This document shows, piece after piece, positions 45,038 through 53,713 of a stretch of 64,000 bases of DNA. The number at the start of each line of letters is the position of its first letter. Within the stretch, counting starts at the first letter, position 1. The position numbers and the translations under genes are program-made. The notes below the pieces were generated by a model, which was not told the DNA's origin, searched no databases, and worked only from the letters and a program-made list of their open reading frames with translations. Origin of the DNA: Oscillospiraceae bacterium (GTDB taxonomy: Bacteria > Bacillota > Clostridia > UMGS1810); contig SVJM01000001.1 in NCBI GenBank assembly GCA_015068975.1, positions 1 through 64,000 of the forward strand, written 5' to 3'.

Positions 45038-46537
45038 ATGTTAGAATTTATTACAAACATCAATAATGATGTAAACAGTTTTATTTGGGGTATCCCTGCA
45101 TTGGTGCTTCTTATAGGCACAGGTCTTCTTATGACCATTCTCACAAAGGTATTTCAGGTATCAAAAATCGGTCACTGGTGGAAAGAAACTGTAGGAAGTA
45201 TGTTTCATAAGGATGTAATCGGGCATTCTAAGGACAAAGGCTCCATTTCACCGTTTCAGGCACTTTGTACAGCTCTTGCAGCTACAATCGGTGTTGGTAA
45301 TATCGCCGGCGTTGCAGCAGCTATCTGTATCGGTGGTCCCGGTGCGGTGTTCTGGATGTGGGTTGCAGCATTCTTCGGTATGATGACAAACTATTCAGAA
45401 AACGTACTTGGTATGTACTACAGAAGAAGAAATGCAAACGGTGAATGGGCAGGCGGTGCTATGTACTACCTTGAAGACGGTCTCGGTTCAAAGAAGGGCT
45501 GTAAGACAGTTGGTAAAGTACTTGCGGTTCTTTTCTCAATATTCACACTCCTTGCATCATTTGGTATCGGTGCAATGGGTCAGATAAACAAAATCGTTGC
45601 AAACATCGAATCAGCGTTTACAATTGATGCTCTTGCAAATATACAAACACCATTCGGTGTAAGCCTTTATTCAGTAATTCTCGGTGTAATTCTCGTTGTA
45701 ATTGCAGCGCTTATCACACTTGGCGGACTTAAGAGAATTGCATCTTTTGCAGAAAAAGTAGTACCATTTATGGTTGTACTTTTTGTAGCAGGAAGTCTTA
45801 TTATCATCGGTGTAAACTATGATATGATTATCCCTGCATTTGGTTCAATATTCAAGACAGCATTTTCACCTGTTGCTGTAGCCGGTGGTACTGTGGGTGC
45901 TATGATTAAACTCGCTATGGTACAGGGCTTTAAGCGTGGTGTATTCTCAAACGAAGCAGGTCTTGGTTCATCTGTAATGGTACACTCAAATACAAACATC
46001 AAAGAACCTGTTAAACAGGGTATGTGGGGTATCTTCGAAGTGTTTGCTGATACAATGGTAGTATGTACAATGACAGCACTTGTTGTTCTTACTTCAGGCG
46101 TATATACTCCGGAAGCAAATGATGCAACATTGGTTGCAGAAGCGTTCAATACAGTATTTGCTTGGGGAAATATCGGATCTAAGTTTATTGCAATTGCTAT
46201 TTTGCTCTTTGCTTTCACTACTGTACTTGGATGGGATCACTATGGTTCAAAGGCTTGGGAATACCTCTTCGGTGCTAAGTCTGTGAAAGTATATAAGGTG
46301 CTTCACCTTGTTACCATTATGCTTGGTGCTATCCTTACATCTTCACTTGCGTGGGATATCTCCGACACATTCAACGGACTTATGATGATTCCTAACCTTA
46401 TCGCCGTTATCGTTCTTTCAGGCCTTGTAATGAAGATTACAAAGAACTATGTGGACAGAAATCTCAAGGGCAAAGACGTGAAGCCTATGCTTACAGCATT
46501 TCCTGAAGTAGAGGAAGAATATAGTAAAGAAAAGTAA
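45038..46537 (+). CDS. Sodium:alanine/glycine symporter (AGCS family)
   Basis: 499 residues with about ten to eleven membrane segments. The family signature is in AATIGVGNIAGVAAAICIGG and GPGAVFWMWVAAFFGM; GFKRGVFSNEAGLGSSVMVH is the second conserved block. It imports alanine or glycine with Na+. The start ATG follows AAAGGAGG; an upstream in-frame ATG falls in the riboswitch terminator. The glycine riboswitch makes glycine the likelier main substrate. Confidence 0.95.
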   Translation: MLEFITNINNDVNSFIWGIPALVLLIGTGLLMTILTKVFQVSKIGHWWKETVGSMFHKDVIGHSKDKGSISPFQALCTALAATIGVGNIAGVAAAICIGGPGAVFWMWVAAFFGMMTNYSENVLGMYYRRRNANGEWAGGAMYYLEDGLGSKKGCKTVGKVLAVLFSIFTLLASFGIGAMGQINKIVANIESAFTIDALANIQTPFGVSLYSVILGVILVVIAALITLGGLKRIASFAEKVVPFMVVLFVAGSLIIIGVNYDMIIPAFGSIFKTAFSPVAVAGGTVGAMIKLAMVQGFKRGVFSNEAGLGSSVMVHSNTNIKEPVKQGMWGIFEVFADTMVVCTMTALVVLTSGVYTPEANDATLVAEAFNTVFAWGNIGSKFIAIAILLFAFTTVLGWDHYGSKAWEYLFGAKSVKVYKVLHLVTIMLGAILTSSLAWDISDTFNGLMMIPNLIAVIVLSGLVMKITKNYVDRNLKGKDVKPMLTAFPEVEEEYSKEK

Positions 46538-46566
46538 TAGAAATTTATTATAATATGATTATATGA

Positions 46567-46599
46567 AAAAATCACTTGCGAAAAGCAAGTGATTTTTTT
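46567..46599 (+). terminator. Terminator after the AGCS transporter gene
   Basis: AAAAATCACTTGC (46567-46579), loop GAAAA, GCAAGTGATTTTT, continuing in Ts. Confidence 0.9.
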
Positions 46600-46668
46600 G
46601 TGAGGGTAAGAAAATATTAGTAACATACAGAAGCGTATATATAAGAATTCAACGGATTTTCCCGGTAT

Positions 46669-46830
46669 GTTACATCGTTATTGCGTAGCAATACATCATT
46701 TGCCTCAGGCAACATCATTTACACCGAAGGTGCAACTCCATTTTGTGTCCGAAAAATATGATGTTGACCGAAAGCAGTCAAATGAAGTACTCGCTTTGCT
46801 CGTAATGATGTTGTGTCCATAGGACACAAA
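46669..46830. repeat. Iterated palindrome built from ACATCAT arms and mini-hairpins
   Basis: Left side: ACATC(A/G)TT arms (46671, 46693, 46712) alternate with small hairpins ATTGCGTAGCAAT, TTGCCTCAGGCAA and CACCGAAGGTG. Right side: complementary ATGATGTT arms (46757-46764 and 46804-46811). TTTGTGTCC (46742-46750) pairs with GGACACAAA (46822-46830). The general plan is the same as at 51788-52008. No coding content. Confidence 0.65.
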
Positions 46831-46833
46831 CAC

Positions 46834-46874
46834 AAAAAATAACGACTATTCTATAAGAATAGTCGTTATTTTTT
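46834..46874 (-). terminator. Terminator downstream of tRNA-Trp
   Basis: A perfect 18-base stem (46835-46852 with 46856-46873) and three-base loop, T-rich on the minus strand directly after the tRNA 3' end. It is symmetrical, so it could also stop plus-strand transcripts. Confidence 0.85.
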
Positions 46875-46949
46875 GGCAGGGGCAGTAAGACTTGAACTCA
46901 CGGCACGTGGTTTTGGAGACCACTGCTCTACCAACTGAGCTATACCCCT
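46874..46949 (-). tRNA. tRNA-Trp(CCA)
   Basis: Minus-strand cloverleaf: acceptor AGGGGTA/TGCCCCT, D-arm AGCTCAGTTGGTAGAGC, anticodon stem GTGGT/ACCAC around CTCCAAA (anticodon CCA), and a T-arm with GTTCAAGTC. Discriminator G and encoded CCA. Confidence 0.96.
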
Positions 46950-47262
46950 GTATTTTTAACACAAATAGGATTATAGCATATAAAGTGGGCTTTGTCAACA
47001 GATTTTTGGTTGAATTTTGGATTTTTGGGGTTTAAAAACCGCACAAGCAGACGTAGAAAGATGATGTGAAAGCATCGGAAACTAAATATCATAATCAGTC
47101 CTGATATACATTGGCTGACGTGGGGAAGATTGACAGGAGTGAATGGGTGGTTAGCACAGAATATTCCTTATATATGAAATTGCGTGACAAATTGGGACTA
47201 TTGCCCAAAAAAATCGGGTATTTTGCGAAAAAACAGTTCGAAAAAATGTCAATTTTTTACAA
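46950..47262. other. Intergenic stretch without recognisable features
   Basis: About 310 bases between tRNA-Trp and the promoter at 47263. I see no credible ORF, repeat or RNA motif. The upstream promoter of tRNA-Trp must lie in its left part but no clear boxes stand out. Confidence 0.5.
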
Positions 47263-47291
47263 TTGACTTTTTGTATGGCTTGTACTAAAAT
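47263..47291 (+). promoter_or_regulatory. Promoter of the HTH regulator gene
   Basis: TTGACT, 17 bases, TAAAAT, 23 bases before the start codon. An overlapping TATAAT (47291-47296) could also serve as the -10. Confidence 0.65.
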
Positions 47292-47314
47292 ATAATAGAA
47301 GAAGGTGGGTAATA

Positions 47315-47632
47315 ATGGACAAGTTGACCGAATTAATAGCCAGCGAAATCAAAAAACAGTATCGCTCAGTCAGAAGTTTTGCCATGAGCATAAATGTGCC
47401 GCAGACTACAATCGTCAGCGCTTTGAAAAATGGTGTTTCAGGCACAGCATATGTTACAGTGGTAAAAATGTGTGAAGCACTTAATATCAGATTGGTAAAT
47501 TTTGAATCTAATGTTAAGCTGGATGACGACTCCATTGATGTGCTTACAAAATACAATCTCCTGGATAATATGGGACAGCACACAGTAAAGACTGTATTGG
47601 AAATGGAACTTAATCGCTGCAAAAACAAATAA
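47315..47632 (+). CDS. Small XRE/Cro-type HTH regulator
   Basis: 105 residues. The N-terminal HTH reads ASEIKKQYRSVRSFAMSINV, then PQTTIVSALKNGVSGTAYVT, then VVKMCEALNIRL, the Cro/C1-type pattern. The C-terminal 45 residues are unassigned. A single gene with its own promoter, an AAGGTGGG ribosome binding site and a terminator; no partner gene or phage genes are adjacent, so its target is unknown. Confidence 0.85.
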   Translation: MDKLTELIASEIKKQYRSVRSFAMSINVPQTTIVSALKNGVSGTAYVTVVKMCEALNIRLVNFESNVKLDDDSIDVLTKYNLLDNMGQHTVKTVLEMELNRCKNK

Positions 47633-47646
47633 TTTTTAACAAAGAT

Positions 47647-47685
47647 ACAATGACTGTTCAAGGATTGAACAGTCATTGTTTTTTG
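47647..47685 (+). terminator. Terminator after the HTH gene
   Basis: ACAATGACTGTTCAA (47647-47661), loop GGA, TTGAACAGTCATTGT (47665-47679), then Ts. A perfect 15-base-pair stem. Confidence 0.92.
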
Positions 47686-47697
47686 TTTTTATGTAGT

Positions 47698-49386
47698 TTA
47701 ATCACAATAAAGAGAAACTCTCTCCATTTTGTCCACATTTACAAGTCCTTGTGTGGTCATCTTAAGTGACGGGATAACAGAGAGGCTTACAAACGCCATA
47801 TTCATAAATGGTTCAATGTTGTCATTTACACCAAGGGAATGAACAGATAGTCTTACGTTTTCATTCTGGCGGGCTATTTCCTCTGCGCTCATATCAGCCA
47901 TAAGACCTGCAACAGGAAGCCTCATTTCTGATATAATTTCTCCGTTACATACTACCACATTTCCGCCAAATTTTCTTATATGATTTGCGGCTATTACCAT
48001 ATCCTCATCATTTGTACCGATGAGAATAATGTTGTGGGAGTCGTGAGAAACAGAAGATGCCATAGCACCTTTTTTGAGCCCTATTCCGTTTATATATCCA
48101 AGTCCTATGTGACCTGTGTTTTTGTGTCTTTCCACAACTGCAAGCTTAAGTATATCTTCTTTAGTATCTATACCGTTATTATTTTCCCAATTTATCTTAT
48201 GGATTTTTTCTTTTGTGATAAGCTGACCGGGGATTATTTCTATTACTCTGCATTTATCAGCTTTTGGCTCAATATAGAGATCTTCTTTTGTAAGCTCTTT
48301 TAAGTGAAAAGAATTGAGAGTGATCTGGGATAAAGAGTCATTTATCGAAGGCTTTGTAAAGTCCTTCACTACCTTATCACATACTGCCTTTTTGCCATGT
48401 GAATATACATCCTTTATATCCACAGCTTCAAGGTCGTTAAGTATCAGAAGGTCTGCTCTGTATCCGGGGGCAATTGCACCTACGCCCTTGATGCCGAAGT
48501 ATTCTGCCGCCTGAATGGTTGCCATCTGAATGGCAGTGATCTGTGACTTGCCATATTGCCCTGCAAGACGGATAATATGGTCTATATGCCCTTCATTCAT
48601 AAGGTCTGCAGGATGGCGGTCATCGGTCACAAGAAGGCATCTGTGGTTGTATGGCGGGTCAAAGAGGGGAAGAAGGTCTTTAAGATTCCTTGCGGCTGTG
48701 CCCTGTCTTATCATAATTCTCTGACCTTTTCGGATCTTTTCTATAGCTTCATCAATGGTGGAGCATTCGTGGTCGCTTCCTATAAGGTATGATGCGTATT
48801 TGTCAAGGTCTTTGCCTGTGAGAAATGGTGCGTGTCCGTCCACGATTTTTCCTTCATTATGGGCATCGGTAATCTTTTTGATGACAGATTCATCCTTAAA
48901 TATAACTCCCGGGTAATTCATCATCTCCGCAAGACCTACAACCCTTTTTTCCTTATAAAGCGGCTTGATATCCTCTGCCTGAAGTACTGCTCCTGATTCG
49001 TCAAATGGTGTGGCAGGGACACAGGAAGGGATATTGATGTATACGTTCATAGGTATACCTTCACTTGCCTCAATCATATATTTTATCCCGTCTACACCGC
49101 ATACATTGGCAATTTCATGTGGGTCTGCCACTATGGATGTGGTGCCGTGAGGTAGGGAGATTTTTGCAAGTTCTGATGGTGTGAGCATAGTGCTTTCTAT
49201 ATGTATATGCCCGTCAATGAAGCCCGGGCAGAGGATTTTTTCGGATACATCCTCAGTAACGTCCGCATCATCAGGTGTGTAGTTGCCTACGCCTATGATT
49301 TTGTCATCCTCTATAAGCACATTTGCCTTTTCTATTTCTCCTGTAAATACATTTATCACGCTTCCGCCATAAAGTAATGTTTTCAT
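47698..49386 (-). CDS. ade: Adenine deaminase
   Basis: 562 residues, amidohydrolase superfamily. The metal-binding HxH is in CPGFIDGHIHIESTML; DPHEIANVCGVDGIKYM and VTDDRHPADLMNEGHIDH follow; the C-terminal AdeC domain includes ASSVSHDSHNI and GNVVVCNGEII. It converts adenine to hypoxanthine plus ammonia. The start is the ATG of MKTLLYGG, seven bases after GAGGATGAT; the upstream in-frame ATGs overlap that site. Confidence 0.95.
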   Translation of the reverse strand: MKTLLYGGSVINVFTGEIEKANVLIEDDKIIGVGNYTPDDADVTEDVSEKILCPGFIDGHIHIESTMLTPSELAKISLPHGTTSIVADPHEIANVCGVDGIKYMIEASEGIPMNVYINIPSCVPATPFDESGAVLQAEDIKPLYKEKRVVGLAEMMNYPGVIFKDESVIKKITDAHNEGKIVDGHAPFLTGKDLDKYASYLIGSDHECSTIDEAIEKIRKGQRIMIRQGTAARNLKDLLPLFDPPYNHRCLLVTDDRHPADLMNEGHIDHIIRLAGQYGKSQITAIQMATIQAAEYFGIKGVGAIAPGYRADLLILNDLEAVDIKDVYSHGKKAVCDKVVKDFTKPSINDSLSQITLNSFHLKELTKEDLYIEPKADKCRVIEIIPGQLITKEKIHKINWENNNGIDTKEDILKLAVVERHKNTGHIGLGYINGIGLKKGAMASSVSHDSHNIILIGTNDEDMVIAANHIRKFGGNVVVCNGEIISEMRLPVAGLMADMSAEEIARQNENVRLSVHSLGVNDNIEPFMNMAFVSLSVIPSLKMTTQGLVNVDKMERVSLYCD

Positions 49387-49458
49387 TTTTATCATCCTCA
49401 TAAAGAATTTTGTTAATTAAATTATATCATTTACGGACAATTTGTCAATAAAGTGTAT

Positions 49459-49818
49459 TTACTTTGATCTGGGATTACGTATAAGTGCCACTATATATGC
49501 AAAGAGTATGGCTGCACAAATCCCTGCAGAGGTTTGTGTAAGCCCACCTGTAAGGATACCTATGGCGCCCTTTTCTGTGACAGCCTTTATTGTACCCTTT
49601 GCCACCGAATAGCCGAAGCCTATGATAGGCACTGTGGCGCCTGCACCTGCAAGCTTCACCACATTTTCATATATACCAAAGAATGTAAGTGCCGCACCGG
49701 TTACTACATATATCACCATTATCCTTGCCGGAGTGATGCTTGTGCGGTCGATAAGCACCTGTGCGATTGCGCATAGACTTCCGCCCACAAGAAATGCCCA
49801 TATTAACTTGTCAGTCAT
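49459..49818 (-). CDS. spoVAE: Stage V sporulation protein AE
   Basis: 119 residues with about four membrane segments (FLVGGSLCAIAQVLID, IMVIYVVTGAALTFFGIY, and a Gly-rich loop AGAGATVPIIGFGYSVAKG). It is a membrane subunit of the SpoVA channel that moves Ca-dipicolinate into the forespore and out during germination. It is last in a spoVAC-D-E cluster, one base after spoVAD. Confidence 0.95.
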   Translation of the reverse strand: MTDKLIWAFLVGGSLCAIAQVLIDRTSITPARIMVIYVVTGAALTFFGIYENVVKLAGAGATVPIIGFGYSVAKGTIKAVTEKGAIGILTGGLTQTSAGICAAILFAYIVALIRNPRSK

Positions 49819-49819
49819 A

Positions 49820-50836
49820 TTATCCCCCCGTATTTTCTATTGCTACAGCGTGAGCTATGCCCGGTATGGTAAGTCCCTGTCCTGAGCTTGTGGTACTCAT
49901 AAGGGCTCCTGTTGCCACAAGTAGTATGCGGTTAAGCTTCTTTTCTTTAAGCTGTTTCATAAAATATCCGCAAAACACCGACCCACAGCATCCGCACCCG
50001 GAGCCTCCCGATTTGGTATTTTGTTTATCAGCATCAAATATCATATCTCCGCAGTCAGAGTAATTGTTTGCTATATCAATGGAGTGTTTTTTCAGAAGCT
50101 CTTTGTTTATATCCATCCCTACTTTGCCAAGGTCCCCCGTTACAATAAGGTCATAATAGGAAGGAGACCTGTCTGTTTCCAGAAGGTGGGTCTTTATCAC
50201 ATCTGCCGCTGCAGGTGCCATAGCCGCACCCATATTGTTGGCATCCTTGATACCCATATCCACGATTTTGCCTGTTGTTATATGGGTGACAGAGGGCCCG
50301 TCGCCTTTGCCTGACAGTATCACAGCACCGCTTCCTGTCACTGTCCACTGAGCTGTGGGTGTCCTTGCACCTCCGTATTCAAGAGGAAAGCGGAACTGTC
50401 TTTCTGCAGAGCAGAAATGACTGGAAGTAACGGCAATCACATTTTTTGCAAAGCCACCGTCTATAGCCATGGACCCAAGACTTAATCCCTCGCACATAGT
50501 AGAGCAGGCACCGAATATGCCAAAGAAGGGTATACCGAAATCCTTTATGGCAAAGGTGGTGCTTATGCACTGATTGAGAAGATCTCCCGAAAAAATATAG
50601 TCTATATCATCAAATCTTAGTTGGGCTTTGCTTATTGCACCGAGCACAGTGGTCTTTAACAGTTCGCTTTCTGCTTTTTCGAAGGAGGACTGGTTCATTT
50701 TGTCATCAGAGAATCTTTTGTCAAAATATTCGCCCAGTGGCCCCTGAGCTTCCTTTGTGCCTACAGAAGAAAATGCCCCGATGATTTTTGTGGGTGATTC
50801 AAATTTTACTGTTTGTCTGCCAAGCTTTTTTTGCAT
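49820..50836 (-). CDS. spoVAD: Stage V sporulation protein AD
   Basis: 338 residues with a thiolase-like fold: IFGACSTMCEGLSLGSMAID carries the nucleophile-elbow cysteine region, then GGARTPTAQWTVTGSGAVIL. It binds dipicolinic acid in the SpoVA complex. It is one base from spoVAC and one from spoVAE, indicating a tightly coupled operon. Confidence 0.96.
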   Translation of the reverse strand: MQKKLGRQTVKFESPTKIIGAFSSVGTKEAQGPLGEYFDKRFSDDKMNQSSFEKAESELLKTTVLGAISKAQLRFDDIDYIFSGDLLNQCISTTFAIKDFGIPFFGIFGACSTMCEGLSLGSMAIDGGFAKNVIAVTSSHFCSAERQFRFPLEYGGARTPTAQWTVTGSGAVILSGKGDGPSVTHITTGKIVDMGIKDANNMGAAMAPAAADVIKTHLLETDRSPSYYDLIVTGDLGKVGMDINKELLKKHSIDIANNYSDCGDMIFDADKQNTKSGGSGCGCCGSVFCGYFMKQLKEKKLNRILLVATGALMSTTSSGQGLTIPGIAHAVAIENTGG

Positions 50837-50837
50837 A

Positions 50838-51293
50838 TTAACCCCCGAAAATAAGCATAATATATTTTAATATCCCGCATACCACACCTGATATGACCGC
50901 ATATACCACCACAGGACCTGCTATGATAAAAATCTTTGTACCAAGCCCCATAATGAAGCCTTCGGATTTAAATTCCATTGCAGAGGATACCACACTGTTT
51001 GCAAATCCCGTGATAGGTACAAGTGTGCCTGCTCCGCCAAAACGAGCAATGTCCCCGTATACATTAAGTGCAGTGAGAAACGCACCTATAAAAATCATAG
51101 ATACTGATGTGAGATTGGATGCGGTTTCCTTGTCTATATTAAGCTTAAGGTACAGATTCAGAAGAAGCTGACCTATGACACATATGCTTCCCCCTGTTAC
51201 AAAGGCAAGAGAGGTGTCAAGGAGAAGCTTTGAGTTTGGAGAAGCTTTTTTGACCAATTTGTCATAGTCTTTGTTTGTCATTTTAAATGCCAA
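50838..51293 (-). CDS. spoVAC: Stage V sporulation protein AC
   Basis: 151 residues with about four membrane segments (FVTGGSICVIGQLLLNLYL, SMIFIGAFLTALNVYG, GTLVPITGFANSVVSSA, and a C-terminal pair). It is the pore-forming, mechanosensitive-like subunit of the SpoVA channel and is homologous to SpoVAE. A TTG start nine bases after AAGGAG is used here. An ATG four codons later (51281) forms an ATGA overlap with the small ORF upstream and is an equal alternative. Confidence 0.94.
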   Translation of the reverse strand: MAFKMTNKDYDKLVKKASPNSKLLLDTSLAFVTGGSICVIGQLLLNLYLKLNIDKETASNLTSVSMIFIGAFLTALNVYGDIARFGGAGTLVPITGFANSVVSSAMEFKSEGFIMGLGTKIFIIAGPVVVYAVISGVVCGILKYIMLIFGG

Positions 51294-51421
51294 TTATATT
51301 CACTCCTTACAAATGTTCCCCTTTTTGGAGAAGAGGATTTGTTTAAGTTGATATAGAGTAGGATAATCAAGAGGATTATCACAAGAACAGACAGGGATAT
51401 AAAGACAAATTTTTTAAACAT
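51278..51421 (-). CDS. Possible small single-pass membrane protein upstream of spoVAC
   Basis: 47 codons: a basic start (MFKKFV), one hydrophobic helix (FISLSVLVIILLIILLYINL) and a polar tail (NKSSSPKRGTFVRSEYNWHL). The stop overlaps the internal ATG of spoVAC as ATGA. No good ribosome binding site precedes its own ATG, and its tail contains the spoVAC ribosome binding site, so coding status is uncertain. If real it would be expressed with the SpoVA channel. Confidence 0.4.
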   Translation of the reverse strand: MFKKFVFISLSVLVIILLIILLYINLNKSSSPKRGTFVRSEYNWHLK

Positions 51422-51445
51422 AATAAGTAATTATTAATCCAAAAA

Positions 51446-51476
51446 CTTACCAAAAGGGACGGTCCCTTTTGGTAAG
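51446..51476. repeat. Perfect 31-base palindrome (family T)
   Basis: CTTACCAAAAGGGAC-G-GTCCCTTTTGGTAAG, followed by TTTT on the plus strand and preceded by AAAAA. Same arms as 40000-40030. It lies just downstream of the DUF1540 gene on the minus strand and probably terminates it. Confidence 0.8.
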
Positions 51477-51497
51477 TTTTGCTCCTTTTACTCAGAG

Positions 51498-51671
51498 TCA
51501 GTTACAGCAGTTTTCGTTCTTTTCAAATGTTTTGCAGAATGTTTCGCTCTTTGTAGTAGCGTCTTTACATTCCACTTGGATATGACCTGCTGTGCAGTAG
51601 TCATTTGCAGTGTGATGCTTGCAGTTTTTTGCTTCGCATTTGATGCCTGTGATTACATTGTTTTCTGTCAT
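51498..51671 (-). CDS. DUF1540 domain protein (small Cys-rich)
   Basis: 57 residues: MTENNVITGIKCEAKNCKHH, then TANDYCTAGHIQVECKDATT, then KSETFCKTFEKNENCCN. The cysteine spacing (C-x4-C ... C-x8-C ... C ... CC) is the DUF1540 pattern common in Clostridia and suggests a metal-binding site; function unknown. The start ATG follows TAAGGAGAATCACA. It ends at the family T palindrome. Confidence 0.88.
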   Translation of the reverse strand: MTENNVITGIKCEAKNCKHHTANDYCTAGHIQVECKDATTKSETFCKTFEKNENCCN

Positions 51672-51787
51672 TGTGATTCTCCTTAAATAAAAGTATGAGG
51701 TTTGTCCTCAAAAAGTATTATAGCCATTGTAATTGACTTTTATTCATTGGAGATGTACTTGAAAAACAATGCATTATGTGATAGAAT

Positions 51788-52008
51788 GAATTCAACAAAG
51801 TTGAATTCAGCGATATAAATTCCTGATGTCATTTGCGATATACCTTGCGGTGCGATATATCCTGACGGATGCGATATGTCCCTTCGGGACGAGATAAAGG
51901 AATTTATATTATATCGCAACCGAATGAAATGAGGCTATATCGCATTTGAACATAGTGAAAATATATCGCACGAACGAAGGAAGTATATCGCACGAACGAG
52001 GTTTGTTG
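51788..52008. repeat. Iterated palindrome built from GCGATATA / TATATCGC arms
   Basis: It begins with GAATTCAA-CAAAG-TTGAATTC. GCGATAT(A/G) occurs four times on the left (51810, 51836, 51853, 51871) and TATATCGC four times on the right (51909, 51936, 51963, 51984). ATATAAATTCCT (51813-51824) pairs perfectly with AGGAATTTATAT (51898-51909) and encloses GTCCC-TTC-GGGAC. The rest of 51672-52101 shows nothing else recognisable. Confidence 0.7.
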
Positions 52009-52101
52009 TGATAGATAATAGTTAGTCTTTTATGAAATGCTGTGGCATCTAAATTATTCACTAATTCTGAAGTTTAATAAAAAATCAACGGGGCAAATAA
52101 T

Positions 52102-52941
52102 ATGAAAGATAAAAAGATAAAAAGAATAGCAGCAATAAATGATTTTTCGGGGTGGTCAAGGTGTTCACTTACCGTTGCAATACCTATCCTTACTGCAATG
52201 GGACTTCATTGTGCACCGGTACCAACGGCAATCCTTTCAAACCACACAGGGTACGAAAGTTACTTCTTTGATGACTATACCTCAAAGATAGAGCCTTATC
52301 TTGATCAGTGGAAAAAGGCTGAACCCCCATTGGAGTTTTCCTGCATATATACAGGCTTTCTGGGGTCTCATTCTCAGATAGACTGTGTGCTTAAGTTTAC
52401 AGAGTATTTCAAAAAACAAGACACTATCCTTCTGGTGGACCCTGTGATGGGAGATGAAGGGCAGAAATATCCTACATACACAAAGGAAATGTGCGAGGAT
52501 ATGAAAAGACTGGTTTCTGTGTCTGATTATGCCACACCAAATGTAACCGAAGCATGTATACTATCTGATACAGAATACACCTCAGAAGAAATCACTGACG
52601 AAAATGCACAGCAAATCGCACTGAAAATTGCAGATCTTGGCTGCAAAAATGTGGTCATCACAGGCTTAAGACGAAAGGACAGAATCATTAACTATTGTTA
52701 TGAAAGTGAAAACAAAAGGTTCTTTTCGGTAAGTGAGAAGGAGTCCTACGGTGCATACTGCGGAACGGGAGATGTGTTTGCTTCTCTTCTTTCAGGTGCT
52801 GTTACCAATGGGATGAGCTTTGAAGACGGAGTGAAATTTGCATCAAAAATTACCTGTCAGGGAGTAAAAGAGTCTGCCGAGATGGGAATAGATAAGCTGG
52901 AAGGAATAGCAGTAGACCGACTTATAAGGAGTATAATATGA
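52102..52941 (+). CDS. Pyridoxal/pyridoxamine kinase (PdxY/PdxK-like)
   Basis: 279-residue ribokinase-fold enzyme. INDFSGWSRCSLTVAIPILT is at the N-terminus; LVDPVMGDEGQKYPTYTKEM and TPNVTEACILSD are typical of pyridoxal kinases; the C-terminal anion hole is YCGTGDVFASLLSGAV. It phosphorylates B6 vitamers for the salvage pathway. Its stop overlaps the next gene's start by four bases. Confidence 0.9.
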   Translation: MKDKKIKRIAAINDFSGWSRCSLTVAIPILTAMGLHCAPVPTAILSNHTGYESYFFDDYTSKIEPYLDQWKKAEPPLEFSCIYTGFLGSHSQIDCVLKFTEYFKKQDTILLVDPVMGDEGQKYPTYTKEMCEDMKRLVSVSDYATPNVTEACILSDTEYTSEEITDENAQQIALKIADLGCKNVVITGLRRKDRIINYCYESENKRFFSVSEKESYGAYCGTGDVFASLLSGAVTNGMSFEDGVKFASKITCQGVKESAEMGIDKLEGIAVDRLIRSII

Positions 52942-53690
52942 GAGCATTGATTACCGGAGCATCTTCAGGCATTGGCAGAGATATGGCAAGAGAGCTTCAC
53001 AAAAGAGGCTATAGCCTTATCCTTGCAGCGAGAAGATATGACCGACTGGAAAGCTTAAAAAATGAACTTGGAAACAATGTGGATATATATTCTGTGGATT
53101 TGTCAGACAAAGAAAAATGTATCGAATTTGTGGACAAAATAAAACATAAGGATATAGATCTGGTGATAAATAACGCAGGCTTTGGTCTTGTGGGAGAGTT
53201 TGTAGAAACAGATATCAATAGAGAGCTTGAAATGATAGACTTAAATATCACAGCGCTTCATATAATCACTAAGGAATTTTTAAAAATCTTTGACAAAAAA
53301 GCCGAAGGTCACATCCTCAATGTGGCAAGTTCTGCGGCATTTCTTCCCGGGCCACTACTTTCCACATATTATGCTACCAAGGCATATGTGATGAGACTTA
53401 CTGTAGCCCTTAATGAAGAAATGAAAAAACGTGGTAAAAAGAATGTGAAGCTTTGTTGTCTTTGCCCGGGGCCTGTAAGTACAGAGTTTGATCAGGTGGC
53501 AAATGTAAAATTCAGCCTGTCTGCACTAAAAAGTGACTATGTGGCGAAATATGCCATAAAGAAAGCACTTAAGGGTAAGACCATCATCATACCGGGACTT
53601 GGTATGAGATTTCTTGTAAGCCTTCAGAAGTTTCTTCCTGAAACCTTCCTTGCAAAGGTGGCATACAGGATACAGAAGAAAAAGATGTAA
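52938..53690 (+). CDS. Short-chain dehydrogenase/reductase
   Basis: 250 residues, classical SDR. The nucleotide motif is ALITGASSGIGRDMARELHK; the NNAGFG motif follows; the catalytic Ser and Tyr-x3-Lys are in NVASSAAFLPG and YYATKAYVMRL. Substrate unknown. ATGA overlap with the pyridoxal kinase gene implies coupled translation. Confidence 0.92.
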   Translation: MRALITGASSGIGRDMARELHKRGYSLILAARRYDRLESLKNELGNNVDIYSVDLSDKEKCIEFVDKIKHKDIDLVINNAGFGLVGEFVETDINRELEMIDLNITALHIITKEFLKIFDKKAEGHILNVASSAAFLPGPLLSTYYATKAYVMRLTVALNEEMKKRGKKNVKLCCLCPGPVSTEFDQVANVKFSLSALKSDYVAKYAIKKALKGKTIIIPGLGMRFLVSLQKFLPETFLAKVAYRIQKKKM

Positions 53691-53713
53691 AGAGAATAAC
53701 AGTAAATAAATAT

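Noticed and set aside
47315-47632. The small HTH gene as half of a toxin-antitoxin pair or a prophage repressor
   Set aside because: No partner ORF, integrase or phage gene lies beside it; it is bounded by its own promoter and terminator.
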